The notes: a model not told the origin generated them from the sequence alone. A stretch of DNA of 64,000 nucleotides from an uncultured Eubacteriales bacterium (GCA_900543085.1 UQQF01000004.1:1-64000); one strand, 5' to 3'; shown: positions 22,536-30,699, counted from the stretch's first letter. Numbers and translations: made by a program.

Positions 22536-23981
22536 ATGGACAAGACTTACGCAAAGCTGCTCCGGACGGGCATAGACCTCGCGCCGCTGGGCGTGGAGCG
22601 CGGCGAGGGCGAGCTCTATTTCTGCACCCCGCGCGGCGCGTCCCTGATAGGCTGGGAGGGCGCGGACGGCATACACTACTGCTTTGTGCGCGGCTACGGC
22701 GGCACGGTTTTCGCCGTCAGCCCCATGAACTCCGCGCCGGACTATGTCCACGCCGTGGCGGCCGACTTTGCGGACTTTCTGCGGCTGCTGCTCAGCTGCG
22801 GCCACGGTGCGGCCATCGAGCAGTGCTGGCGCTGGAGCCGCGAGCAGTTCGACGCCTATCTCGCGGAGAATCCGCCCACGGACGCGGCGCTCGCCGTCAT
22901 GGACGAGATACGCGAAAAGCTCGGCCTCAAGCCCATGGAGGACGCCTGGGGCTATATCCACGCGCTGCAGGACGGCTTCGACTACGGCAAAATAAAGTAC
23001 GAAGACCCCGAGTGCATCGCCTCGCCCTCCGAGCCGGAGCCGGAGCCGTGGGTCGTGCGCTATGACGGCGCCCGCGACAAGCCGGGCACGGAGCTGCGCC
23101 TCGACAGGCGCTTCACCTGGGCGGGACACGAGTGGTGCTTCCCCGCGGTCTACTCCTGCGCCAAGGGTCTGGTCATGGACGTGGCCATGAGCGCCCCCGT
23201 GGAGGACGTGCTCGCCTTCATGGCCAAGTGGGCGCCGCAGGGCAAGGCGCACTACAGCGATTTCAGCAAGGCCGACCGTATGCGCATAGAGCACGAACAC
23301 CCGCTGGGTCTGGACTTCTCCGTCTCTGTGACCGTCAACGGCCGCGTTCTGCGCACGGAAGGCGCAAGCGGCCGGGGCTGGGCGCCCATCGAGGGCTGGG
23401 AGAGCCGGGAAGCGCAGCGCGCCGTCGAGCACTACCGCCTCGACCCCGACCGCTGCTGGCAGTTCATGCGCATACGCTTCCCCTGGAAGCGGCGCATGGA
23501 CATAAATTCGCTCTCCGCCGTCCTCACCGCGCGGAAGGCGGACATCCCCGGAGAGAGCTTCACTGTCTCCGGCGCGGGCGATGAGGTTGCCCTCACGCAC
23601 CCCGTGACCGGTGCGAAGTATACGCTCACCGTGTGTGAATACAGCGCCAATGAACTGGACAGTGCCGACTTCGGCGGCGGAGACGAGTGGGAGTACCCCA
23701 CGCACTGTGTGACGCTCGAATACACGCTCACACCCGATCTGGACGATGAAAGTTTCCAGATAGTCGATGCCTCGGAGGGCGACCGTCCCCGCCGCAGGCA
23801 CAGCAGCGGCTCAGGCCCAACGGCTTCGCACGGCGCTGTCTTCTGCGTGCTGGACGACGGCAGCGGCGACGGACGGCGCGCGGCCTCCTCCTCGCTGTAC
23901 TTTGAGGCGCCGGAGCGCGTCACGTGGCTGCCCGTGTTTCGCGAAACTCCCTGCGAAGGCCTGGAACTAAAGCTGCTTTGA
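22536..23981 (+). CDS. Unrecognised 481-residue protein
   Basis: It begins five bases after the ybaK stop, so it is co-transcribed. No signal peptide or membrane segment is visible. The first 110 residues (HYCFVRGYGGTVFAVSPMN, then VHAVAADFADFLRLLLSCG) look somewhat like an SMI1/KNR4 (SUKH) fold, which pairs with toxins as immunity proteins, but this is weak. The rest is rich in Trp, Asp and Glu and contains a charged low-complexity patch (EPEPEPW) and a Ser/Gly-rich, Arg-rich patch near residue 420. The composition matches its GC-rich neighbours, so it is not recent foreign DNA. Function unknown. Confidence 0.65.
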   Translation: MDKTYAKLLRTGIDLAPLGVERGEGELYFCTPRGASLIGWEGADGIHYCFVRGYGGTVFAVSPMNSAPDYVHAVAADFADFLRLLLSCGHGAAIEQCWRWSREQFDAYLAENPPTDAALAVMDEIREKLGLKPMEDAWGYIHALQDGFDYGKIKYEDPECIASPSEPEPEPWVVRYDGARDKPGTELRLDRRFTWAGHEWCFPAVYSCAKGLVMDVAMSAPVEDVLAFMAKWAPQGKAHYSDFSKADRMRIEHEHPLGLDFSVSVTVNGRVLRTEGASGRGWAPIEGWESREAQRAVEHYRLDPDRCWQFMRIRFPWKRRMDINSLSAVLTARKADIPGESFTVSGAGDEVALTHPVTGAKYTLTVCEYSANELDSADFGGGDEWEYPTHCVTLEYTLTPDLDDESFQIVDASEGDRPRRRHSSGSGPTASHGAVFCVLDDGSGDGRRAASSSLYFEAPERVTWLPVFRETPCEGLELKLL

Positions 23982-24006
23982 GGCGGCATTTTCAGAGGTG
24001 AACACT

Positions 24007-24066
24007 ATGAGACGAATACGCAAAATTCGTTCGGTCTCAGTTGTTTTCTCCGTTGAAAGGTGGTGA
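24007..24066 (+). CDS. 19-residue Arg-rich leader peptide before the Vat-like gene
   Basis: ATG at 24007 with AGAGGTG seven bases upstream encodes MRRIRKIRSVSVVFSVERW and stops at TGA 24064-24066. It contains Arg-X-Arg and Lys-X-Arg (+x+) motifs, which are known macrolide-dependent ribosome-arrest signatures. The stop lies just before a stem that can hide the next Shine-Dalgarno sequence. It is in frame with the acetyltransferase, only 17 codons separating the TGA from its first conventional start. I take it as a translation-attenuation leader; a nonsense mutation in a longer acetyltransferase N-terminus is the alternative. Confidence 0.6.
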   Translation: MRRIRKIRSVSVVFSVERW

Positions 24067-24084
24067 AAATATTCTAAAACGGAG
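24048..24084 (+). promoter_or_regulatory. Anti-Shine-Dalgarno hairpin of the Vat-like gene
   Basis: CTCCGTT (24048-24054), inside the last third of the leader coding sequence, pairs perfectly with AACGGAG (24078-24084), which contains the acetyltransferase Shine-Dalgarno sequence ACGGAGG; U47-G85 can add a wobble pair. A ribosome stalled on the leader would break the stem. An earlier stem TGAGAC/GTCTCA (24008-24013 with 24034-24039) gives the two-hairpin layout of erm and cat leaders. Confidence 0.6.
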
Positions 24085-24117
24085 GCAAAACCAACGCTAA
24101 ACATACCCGACCCAAAC

Positions 24118-24747
24118 GTGATATTCCCCAACGGATACGGCACTTCGTGCTTTGTGAAAAACGTAGTCCACGCCCCTAACATAGAGATAGGCGACTACAC
24201 TTACTACGATGACGACACCGACCCCACAGGCTTCGAGCGCAACAACGTGCTGTTCAACTACCCCGAGTTCGGCGACAGGCTGATAATCGGCAAGTTCTGC
24301 GCCCTCGCCCAGGGCACGACATTCATAATGGGTCCGGCCAACCACCGCACCGGCAGTGCGAGCACCTACCCCTTCAACGCCTTCGGCGGCGCGTGGACCG
24401 GGGCGACGCCCGACCACATGTCCCAGCTCCCGCGCAAGGGCGACACGGTCGTCGGCAACGACGTCTGGCTCGGCCGCGACTGCGTGGTCATGCCCGGCGT
24501 GAAAATCGGCGACGGGGCTATAGTCGCGGCCTACAGCGTCGTGACGCGCGACGTAGCCCCCTACACTGTCGCAGGCGGCAACCCCGCGCGGTTTATCAAG
24601 AACCGCTTCGACGAGGAGCTGACCGGGCTGCTGCTGCGCCTCAAGTGGTGGGATCTCCCGCCCGAGGAGCTTGTCGCATGGCTCCCCATCCTCTGCGACG
24701 AAAACCTGGAAAATCTACGCTCCGCGCTGAAAAGCAGGCTGGATTGA
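24118..24747 (+). CDS. Vat-like xenobiotic O-acetyltransferase (hexapeptide repeat)
   Basis: 209 residues if the GTG at 24118 is used. Left-handed beta-helix acetyltransferase of the streptogramin-A/chloramphenicol (XAT) type: IGDYTYYDDDTDP, RLIIGKFCALAQGTTFIMGPANHRTGSASTYPF (catalytic His in the NHR loop), then hexapeptide coils GNDVWLGRDCVVMPGVKIGDGAIVAAYSVVTRDV and the NPARFIKNRF end. Homologues start about seven codons earlier with a PDPN motif, which is present here (NIPDPN) but without an ATG, GTG or TTG before it; the Shine-Dalgarno sequence at 24080-24085 also sits too far from 24118. The start is therefore unusual. A 17-bp terminator follows. Confidence 0.85.
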   Translation: MIFPNGYGTSCFVKNVVHAPNIEIGDYTYYDDDTDPTGFERNNVLFNYPEFGDRLIIGKFCALAQGTTFIMGPANHRTGSASTYPFNAFGGAWTGATPDHMSQLPRKGDTVVGNDVWLGRDCVVMPGVKIGDGAIVAAYSVVTRDVAPYTVAGGNPARFIKNRFDEELTGLLLRLKWWDLPPEELVAWLPILCDENLENLRSALKSRLD

Positions 24748-24773
24748 CCTCGCTCAGGCGCGTTCTGACCTCC

Positions 24774-24817
24774 AACGTGGGGAAATGCGCAAATTTCGCG
24801 CATTTCCCCACGTTTTT
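24774..24817 (+). terminator. Terminator of the Vat-like gene
   Basis: A 17-bp stem, AACGTGGGGAAATGCGC with its complement, ending in TTTTT. Confidence 0.93.
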
Positions 24818-24869
24818 GTGAAACCCATTCCATGTTTCCCGCGTCTTGATATATAAGGAGGCGATACGT

Positions 24870-25082
24870 GTGAAGAAGATTCCGGCAGTTTGTCTCGCGC
24901 TGACCATGCTCTTTACCACAGCCTGCGGAGTGCAGCAGACGCCTGTCGCGGGCACTGCCACTCCCACACCGGAGCCGGGGACGCCCGAGGCTGCGGGATA
25001 TGCAAACCGTTTTCGCACGTCTGCTTCCCATAGGAACGGCACATGGACTGAGTTTCCTAAACTCCTTCATAATCTATCCTAA
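24870..25082 (+). pseudogene. Truncated lipoprotein gene at the edge of an A+T-rich island
   Basis: GTG at 24870 with AGGAGG upstream starts a convincing lipoprotein leader (KKIPAVCLALTMLFTTACG, Cys in TTAC) and a Thr/Pro-rich linker (TPTPEPGTPEAAG), as in the larger lipoproteins at 39.5-42.3 kb. After about 45 residues the sequence loses any domain character and ends at residue 70, overlapping the end of the convergent FtsH-like gene. The base composition also changes near 25070. It looks like the 5' end of a lipoprotein gene cut by insertion or deletion. Confidence 0.6.
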
Positions 25083-26396
25083 TGCCACATTAATAATCCG
25101 GCATTTGCTTTTGATTCTTTGTATGTCCTCACATGACAGCAACTTCTTTTGCGCAAGGGCGGCAGCAATACCTTCAATGAATTCCCAATTTAATGTAATG
25201 ATTTCTTTTGCTTTGCGATAATTCTTTTCAATCTCGGCAACTACTGCCTGCTCCTGCTCTGACATGAGTCTTTGCGAATCGTCGTACACAGATGCATGAA
25301 GATGGAATCCGAGCATACAGGTGTTGACTACCAAATGTCTTGTCATGTTAAAAGCCTGATCCAAGTCCCGTTCACAACCAATGTCTGAGATCCCAAATCT
25401 CTGCTCTATGGCTGCGGCTCCTCCAAGCGAACAGATAATGCGGCTTTTGCTCCAATAGAGCGGTGTTTTACTGTTATCATTATAATAACCCGTGAATCCT
25501 CCTTTTTTCTGGCTCGTGTCGTATGCGGAAACAAGTGTTACACTTCCCGGGCAGAGAACTTCGGACACCACAGCATGACCCGCTTCATGGTATACAATCT
25601 GTGAGATAATATGGCTCGGGTTTGAAAGACAGCTTGAGAAATCGTCCTGTTCGGCCGCAAGATCATTTTCATCATCGGGAAAGCTGTGAAATATCGTCCG
25701 CATACAAGCCTTCAAAAAGTGCTCCATAGTGATGTATTCAGCGCGCTCATACCCTGCATATAAGCCGGCTTCGTTGATTACGGTCTCCAGTTCAGCGCAG
25801 GAGCGACCGTCCATTATTTTCGCAATTACGGCGGGATCAATACCGTCAACAGCGCGCTTGGATTGCAGGTAATAGGCTATGATTCTCTCGGCATCCTCCC
25901 CATGAGGAGCGCTCACCTCAATTGTGCGGTCAAACCTCCCTGCGCGGCAAAGGGAGCGTGGAAGACAGCTGATATTGTTCACCGTTGCCAAAACGAAGAC
26001 CTGCTTATCCTTCGTTTCATCAATGCACGACTGCACCGTGATATACTCCTCTGCATCCGGATACCGCTCGTCTACGTTGGCGAATTTGTCCATATCGTCG
26101 AGATAAACGATGGATGGCGCATTCTGTACGGCATTGTCAAAGGTTGTCGTTATTTGTTTGATGAAATCTCCGTTCGGCGAAGCCTTGCGGCAGCAAAACG
26201 CCTTGCGTCCGCTGTCTTTTATGACAGCTGAGGCCATCAAAGATTTTCCCACTCCCGGTTCCCCGTAAAGCAGCAGCCCTCTCGGTACGGATACGCCCAG
26301 TCTGTCATAAGCTTCTCGGTTTTTCATCGTGTCGCTAATTTGCTTCAGTTCCTTTTTTATGGCAGAATATCCGATGATCTTATCAAATGCGTTCAT
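25074..26396 (-). CDS. FtsH-like AAA+ zinc protease lacking the membrane anchor
   Basis: 440 residues without transmembrane segments. An AAA+ module covers residues 1-235: FDKIIGYSAIKKELKQI, Walker A GEPGVGKS (45-52), a Walker B that reads IVYLDDMD, with Asp where FtsH has the catalytic Glu, and the SRH region LCRAGRFDRTIEVSAP. A peptidase M41 module follows with HEAGH (270-274) and a later CERDLDQA that supplies the third zinc ligand. FtsH is normally 600 or more residues and membrane-bound, so this is a soluble, shortened relative. It is divergent from a WYL regulator, in DNA of lower GC. Such pairs occur on mobile islands; targets are unknown. Confidence 0.85.
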   Translation of the reverse strand: MNAFDKIIGYSAIKKELKQISDTMKNREAYDRLGVSVPRGLLLYGEPGVGKSLMASAVIKDSGRKAFCCRKASPNGDFIKQITTTFDNAVQNAPSIVYLDDMDKFANVDERYPDAEEYITVQSCIDETKDKQVFVLATVNNISCLPRSLCRAGRFDRTIEVSAPHGEDAERIIAYYLQSKRAVDGIDPAVIAKIMDGRSCAELETVINEAGLYAGYERAEYITMEHFLKACMRTIFHSFPDDENDLAAEQDDFSSCLSNPSHIISQIVYHEAGHAVVSEVLCPGSVTLVSAYDTSQKKGGFTGYYNDNSKTPLYWSKSRIICSLGGAAAIEQRFGISDIGCERDLDQAFNMTRHLVVNTCMLGFHLHASVYDDSQRLMSEQEQAVVAEIEKNYRKAKEIITLNWEFIEGIAAALAQKKLLSCEDIQRIKSKCRIINVALG

Positions 26397-26515
26397 CTAA
26401 AGCACCCTCTCTTTTTTCTGTACTATAAATATACCACTGATAATGTCCCATTTTTATCCCATCACATCTTGTAAAACATCGTCAATGGTATTAAAGTAGT
26501 ACGGAGGTGAGAAGT

Positions 26516-27571
26516 GTGCATACGACGCAACCCAAAAAGATGCTGATTGTAAACATATTAAGCATTTTAAATAAGTACACAGACGAGAATCATCGGTTGA
26601 GTCAAAAGGAAATCGTAGATATTTTAAAAAACGAATATGATATGACTGTTGACAGAAAAGCTGTGAAGCGGAATCTGATGAATCTAATAGATTTCGGCTA
26701 CGAGATAGAATACAGCGAAGCTGTTCGTATGGTGCCAAACAAAGAAACAGGCGAGCTGGAGGAAAGCTATGTCTTGTCCGATTTTTATCTGGTTCGTGAT
26801 TTCACCGACAGCGAACTGCGGCTGCTGATAGACAGCCTGCTGTTTTCCACGCACATTCCCTACATCCAGTGTAGAGAGCTTATCAGTAAGTTGGAGGGTC
26901 TCTCCAATCGGTATTTCCGTTCACATGTCAAGCACATTCAAACCTTACCGGAGCCATCACTGCAGAGCAAACAGCTTTTTTACACCATTGAGGTTTTAGA
27001 CGAAGCAATTGACAGGCGACGTCAGGTCTCCTTTACATACAACAGCTACGGCGCCGATAAAAGGCTACATCCGAGGAAGGATGACCGAGGCGAGATACGC
27101 GAATATATTGTCAATCCTTATCAAATTGCAGCGTCAAACGGTCGATACTACCTAATCTGCAATTATGATAAGTATGATAACGTCGCCAATTACCGGCTGG
27201 ATCGCATAACGAACATTAAACTGCTGCCAACACCAGTAAAGCCGATTGATAAAGTCAAGGGATTAGAAAACGGTTTTGACCTGCCAAGGCATATGGCGGA
27301 GCATATCTATATGTTTTCGGGTGAAAGCGGCACCGTGATTTTCCGAGCGAAAAAGTATCTGCTCAACGACATCATCGACTGGTTTGGTGGCGGTGTCACA
27401 TTTTTTGACGAGTCGGACGAAGATATAAGCGTCCGCGTCCGCGTAAACTATGCTGCCATGCGTCGCTGGGGTCTGCAATATGCACTTCATGCAAAAATAC
27501 TGTTTCCCGAGCTGCTGGCGACACAAGTAAAGAACGACATAATTGAGTCCATGAAGAATTATAGCGTGTAG
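26516..27571 (+). CDS. WYL-domain transcriptional regulator
   Basis: 351 residues from GTG 26516, eight bases after GGAGG; an in-frame GTG at 26507 overlaps that site. The N-terminus is a winged helix (MLIVNILSILNKYTDENHRLSQKEIVDILKNEYDMTVDRKAVKRNLMNLIDFGY). The WYL core follows (RRRQVSFTYNSYGADKRLHPRKD...YIVNPYQIAASNGRYYLICN), then a C-terminal WCX-like domain. WYL proteins sense nucleic acid or small ligands and often control phage-defence and DNA-damage genes. It faces away from the FtsH-like gene with about 120 bases between, so it probably controls both this promoter region and the next gene. Confidence 0.9.
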   Translation: MHTTQPKKMLIVNILSILNKYTDENHRLSQKEIVDILKNEYDMTVDRKAVKRNLMNLIDFGYEIEYSEAVRMVPNKETGELEESYVLSDFYLVRDFTDSELRLLIDSLLFSTHIPYIQCRELISKLEGLSNRYFRSHVKHIQTLPEPSLQSKQLFYTIEVLDEAIDRRRQVSFTYNSYGADKRLHPRKDDRGEIREYIVNPYQIAASNGRYYLICNYDKYDNVANYRLDRITNIKLLPTPVKPIDKVKGLENGFDLPRHMAEHIYMFSGESGTVIFRAKKYLLNDIIDWFGGGVTFFDESDEDISVRVRVNYAAMRRWGLQYALHAKILFPELLATQVKNDIIESMKNYSV

Positions 27572-27652
27572 TAAATGTGTTCTGCGCTATTAGGCATCTA
27601 ATTTCGTTTTTGTCTTGTATCGGCAAAAACATGGTTTAGGGATTAAATAAAA

Positions 27653-28402
27653 ATGAAAAACAACCTTGATTGTCATCTTTTTCAGATTCACCCGGAATAC
27701 AAGCCTTTTGTTGGTTCCGAATATGAGAAATACAGAATACTTATCGTTGGTGAAAGTCATTACATTGGCCAGGAATATAATCCGGAAATAAAAGATAAGT
27801 ATGATGTTAAGTATTTTCTTGATAATTGGTTGACAAGTACATGCAATGAGTTGGTCAATGATTATAGCGATTGGTTTAATACTAAAAAGGTAATTGAAAG
27901 CTTCATAAACGGAAACCGGACGAAAGGGCACCTCATTTTTACAAATATTATCAAGTCCTTTAGTTCGGTAGTTTTAGGCGAAAATATTCGTTCCATTTCT
28001 AATGATAACTGTAATAATTTCAATTGTTTGGCGTTTATGAATTTTTTTCAAATGCCATCTATTTATAAGGGCGAGAAGTATTGGTCTTCCTTGGAAAAGT
28101 CATCAAATAAGCTAGGACGCCCGCAACTTGCATACGATTTATGGAGCAAAGTGGTGGACGAATCAGTCTTGACATTAAATTATGTTATTGAACAATTAAA
28201 GCCAAAGGACGTTTTTATTTTTTCTAAATCTGCTTATTATGCATATATAGAAAACCGCAATTGTAAATACAAAGATCATGTTATTCCCCTTGATCACGCC
28301 GGCTGTTCTTGGTGGTACAGGAAAAAGAAGAATTGTAATAAGTCAAGCAGAGAAGTATTTGAGGATCATTTAAAAAAGTATAGTAATCAATCCCAGCTTT
28401 AG
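27653..28402 (+). CDS. Unrecognised A+T-rich gene with a VGESHY motif (249 aa)
   Basis: No membrane segment or signal peptide. The N-terminal block YRILIVGESHYIGQEYNP recalls uracil-DNA-glycosylase-like domains, where a GxDP/GE-type loop follows the first strand, and the C-terminal IFSKSAYYAYIENR...HAGCSWWYRKKKN could supply a second substrate loop, but I cannot name the family. Codon use is much richer in A+T than the housekeeping genes, a sign of recent transfer. It follows the WYL gene by 81 bases. A nucleic-acid-acting accessory role is a guess. Confidence 0.6.
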   Translation: MKNNLDCHLFQIHPEYKPFVGSEYEKYRILIVGESHYIGQEYNPEIKDKYDVKYFLDNWLTSTCNELVNDYSDWFNTKKVIESFINGNRTKGHLIFTNIIKSFSSVVLGENIRSISNDNCNNFNCLAFMNFFQMPSIYKGEKYWSSLEKSSNKLGRPQLAYDLWSKVVDESVLTLNYVIEQLKPKDVFIFSKSAYYAYIENRNCKYKDHVIPLDHAGCSWWYRKKKNCNKSSREVFEDHLKKYSNQSQL

Positions 28403-28646
28403 AGCTTTGGTACAAGGATGTCCGCGAGGCGAACAAGCCGCTTTTGGCCGGCATGGCACAGCGGTATTACGAGATGATGAGCAAGATCGGGACTGGGGTG
28501 ATCCGGTCTGAATCGCTGTCAAAAATCCCGATATCCGCCCAAAGCGCGCCGCGCAACTGGTGGTTGACAAGGTTCCAGGCGCGTTTGGTGGACTGGCAAC
28601 CGCAATTTTTGCTATTCTGGGCGGCGAAAGGACGGTGTTTGCATGA
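28403..28646 (+). pseudogene. Remnant coding sequence before the XRE regulator
   Basis: The GC content rises again here. One frame reads LWYKDVREANKPLLAGMAQ and continues RYYEMMSKIGTGVIRS; another, beginning near 28515, reads PDIRPKRAAQLVVDKVPGAF and ends GGERTVFA at a TGA (28644-28646) that overlaps the ATG of the XRE gene. Both look like real protein pieces, so this is probably one gene broken by a frameshift and by island insertion. I do not recognise the family. Confidence 0.4.
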
Positions 28647-29257
28647 ACATCTCAGATAGAATACAGTCCCTACGCAAGGCAAGAGGAATAACGCAGGAGC
28701 AGCTCGCCGACGCGGTCGGCGTTTCGCGCCAGGCAGTTTCCAAGTGGGAGGCCGAGCAGAGCGTGCCGGACCTCGAGCGCGTCGTGGCGATGGCCGAGTA
28801 CTTCGACGTCACGACCGACTACATCCTGCGCGGCATAGAACCTGCGCCTAAGAAGGGTTCCGGCTCGCGCGTCAGCCCGCGCACGATGTGCATTATAGCC
28901 ACGGCGCTTGACGCCGCCGGGCTGATACTAGGCGGCGGGTCGTGGTTTGAATATCAAAACTGGCTCTGCATTGCCGTTATGCTCATATTTCAGCTCGCTG
29001 CAGTCACTGTGTGGCTGCTCACTAAGGGCGAGCGCCCGCGCTGGTTCTGGGCGGTGAACGTGTGGTTCCTAGGAGTGATACCTGCAGTTTTTATAAATGA
29101 AGTTGTTTGGCTTGTGATTCCGCACGTTGCCGGCATATTGTATTTAAAGGGTGTCACTATCAGCCTGCCGAATGACCTGGCTTGGGCAATTCCATTTGCA
29201 ATATGGCTGCTCATATGTGCGCTGGCCACCTGGCTCGTCCTGCGCAAACGGAAATGA
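28643..29257 (+). CDS. XRE-family regulator with a membrane domain
   Basis: 204 residues. Residues 1-65 form a Cro/CI-type helix-turn-helix (ISDRIQSLRKARGITQEQLADAVGVSRQAVSKWEAEQSVPDL). After a short linker come four hydrophobic segments, so it is a membrane-tethered DNA-binding protein, a type common in Clostridia. AAAGGACGG precedes the ATG. The stop is followed directly by a bidirectional terminator. Targets are unknown; it may regulate the lost gene just upstream, with which it once overlapped. Confidence 0.9.
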   Translation: MNISDRIQSLRKARGITQEQLADAVGVSRQAVSKWEAEQSVPDLERVVAMAEYFDVTTDYILRGIEPAPKKGSGSRVSPRTMCIIATALDAAGLILGGGSWFEYQNWLCIAVMLIFQLAAVTVWLLTKGERPRWFWAVNVWFLGVIPAVFINEVVWLVIPHVAGILYLKGVTISLPNDLAWAIPFAIWLLICALATWLVLRKRK

Positions 29258-29290
29258 AAAAGCGCCCGTGCAGTGCACGGGCGCTTTTTT
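29257..29290. terminator. Bidirectional terminator between XRE and VanX-like genes
   Basis: AAAAAGCGCCCGTGCA with TGCACGGGCGCTTTTTT: T-tracts in both directions, serving the two convergent genes. Confidence 0.93.
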
Positions 29291-29294
29291 GTCT

Positions 29295-30170
29295 CTATCC
29301 CAGCTTCGCGTAGCCGTAGGCTCCGTCAGTTTTCAGCAGCAGCCAGCCGCCGTCCAGGCGGTCGATCACCTCGGCCGCGGCTCCCGCCGGGGCGCTATAC
29401 AGCTCCTCCGCCGAATCGTCCGGGGCGGCAAGCAGCGGAGTTTCAGTTATTATGTCAACCGTTTCCGCCGGCAGCAGGCTGTCGCACACGTCGTAGCTGT
29501 CACTGTCCGTGTAGTGCCACCACTCGGCGGAGTAGCCGGTGAAGCCCTCGGCGGCCATCTCGCGTTCCAGCAGGCGGGCGTTTTCAGCCGCCTGAGCGCT
29601 CACATCGGAGTAGTCGCGGTCGGCCATGCCCGTGAAGTTGTCGAAGTCCGTGGGCATCTCCACGCGCTCGCCGGCGAGCGTTACGAGTGTTATGTCAACC
29701 GTATTGCCCCGGCAGTGGTTGCCGACGCCGTTGAAGGGGTTGGCCACGTAGCGCGCGTCCGGGCAGACGCGCCAGAGCGTGAACTGCGCCGCCACCGGCC
29801 TCCACCCGTCCCAGATGCACAGCGAATAGCCCTGGGCGTTCAGCCGCTCCTGCACCCTCGAGAGCTTGAGCGCCGTCGAATAGCGCAGGTACACCTCCGG
29901 CGAATCGTATATGGTCTCGCCGGTGAAGTTGTTGTCCGTGGCGTAGCGTATGTCGGTGTAGATGTTCGGTATTATGTCAACTATACGCACCATCGCCCCG
30001 GGTTCGGGGCTTGGCGAAACAGGCGCGTCTTCGGTCGGCATGGGAGTCACCTCCGGGGTAGTCAAAGCTGTGGTGTCTGGAGGTGCAGTATTATTTATGT
30101 CAACCTGATTCGCTCCGCAGCCGCCGAGCAGCAGGGCGGCGCACAGGCACATGGCGGCGCATCGTTTCAC
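29295..30170 (-). CDS. VanX-like D-Ala-D-Ala dipeptidase lipoprotein with C-terminal SH3-like domain
   Basis: 291 residues starting at GTG 30170 (GAGGTGAGAGAC upstream) with a lipobox LLGGC. A Pro/Thr-rich linker is followed by the M15D peptidase: NIYTDIRYATDNNFTGE, QGYSLCIWDGWRPVAAQ, the zinc motif NHCRGNTVDITL (His and Asp ligands) and EWWHY (catalytic Glu, third ligand His). The last 60 residues resemble a bacterial SH3 domain and may hold it to the wall. VanX enzymes cleave D-Ala-D-Ala in vancomycin resistance, but secreted forms recycle peptidoglycan peptides; no vanHA genes are nearby, so recycling is more likely. Confidence 0.88.
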   Translation of the reverse strand: MKRCAAMCLCAALLLGGCGANQVDINNTAPPDTTALTTPEVTPMPTEDAPVSPSPEPGAMVRIVDIIPNIYTDIRYATDNNFTGETIYDSPEVYLRYSTALKLSRVQERLNAQGYSLCIWDGWRPVAAQFTLWRVCPDARYVANPFNGVGNHCRGNTVDITLVTLAGERVEMPTDFDNFTGMADRDYSDVSAQAAENARLLEREMAAEGFTGYSAEWWHYTDSDSYDVCDSLLPAETVDIITETPLLAAPDDSAEELYSAPAGAAAEVIDRLDGGWLLLKTDGAYGYAKLG

Positions 30171-30227
30171 GTCTCTCACCTCAGCGCTAATATACTCCAA
30201 ATGTCTACAATTGTCAACATCATTCTC

Positions 30228-30258
30228 AAAGCACAGCCCCCGCGCAAACGGGGGCTGT
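30228..30258 (-). terminator. Hairpin after the PPC-domain gene
   Basis: ACAGCCCCCG with CGGGGGCTGT, six-base loop, followed on the minus strand by GCTTTG; a modest terminator. Confidence 0.6.
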
Positions 30259-30262
30259 ACGC

Positions 30263-30688
30263 TCAGAGCTCGTAGAGGTTGAGGCCTATCTCGTCGGAGA
30301 ACTTGCGACCGACCTCGCCGTCTATGACGTCTATCATCAGCTCGCAGGTGGCGCTGATGGTCGCGGCGTTCAGGTGCCCCGCGTGGCACTCGCCCATGAC
30401 CGGGCTGCCTATCACCGCGTGCAGGTGCAGGTAGGGCTTGTCCCCCTGCCGCGAGAGGTTCCCCGTCACCGAGCCTATCTCGTAGTCCGTTGCGTTGTAC
30501 ACCGTCTTGTTATAATACTTCGTCGCCGTGTCGAACACGCCCAGCGTCACGTCGTTCGTCGCGCCTATGCCGCTCACCGACGCCAGCTTTATATCCTCCC
30601 GCTCCGCCAGCTCCAGCAGCTTCGCGCAGACCTCCTCGCCACGGTCGAGCCGCACGACTATCTTATTTCCAAAACGTCTGTATTCCAT
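30263..30688 (-). CDS. PPC/DUF296-domain protein
   Basis: 141 residues covering one plants-and-prokaryotes-conserved (PPC) domain: EYRRFGNKIVVRLDRGEEV at the start, IKLASVSGIGATNDVTLGVFD, and PYLHLHAVIG...AGHLNAATISATCELMI, which contains the conserved GH-x-L and histidine positions. In plants the domain is joined to AT-hooks; bacterial forms are stand-alone trimers of unknown function. It starts 11 bases downstream of the metG stop and is therefore co-transcribed with metG. Confidence 0.88.
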   Translation of the reverse strand: MEYRRFGNKIVVRLDRGEEVCAKLLELAEREDIKLASVSGIGATNDVTLGVFDTATKYYNKTVYNATDYEIGSVTGNLSRQGDKPYLHLHAVIGSPVMGECHAGHLNAATISATCELMIDVIDGEVGRKFSDEIGLNLYEL

Positions 30689-30699
30689 CGCCGGCTACC

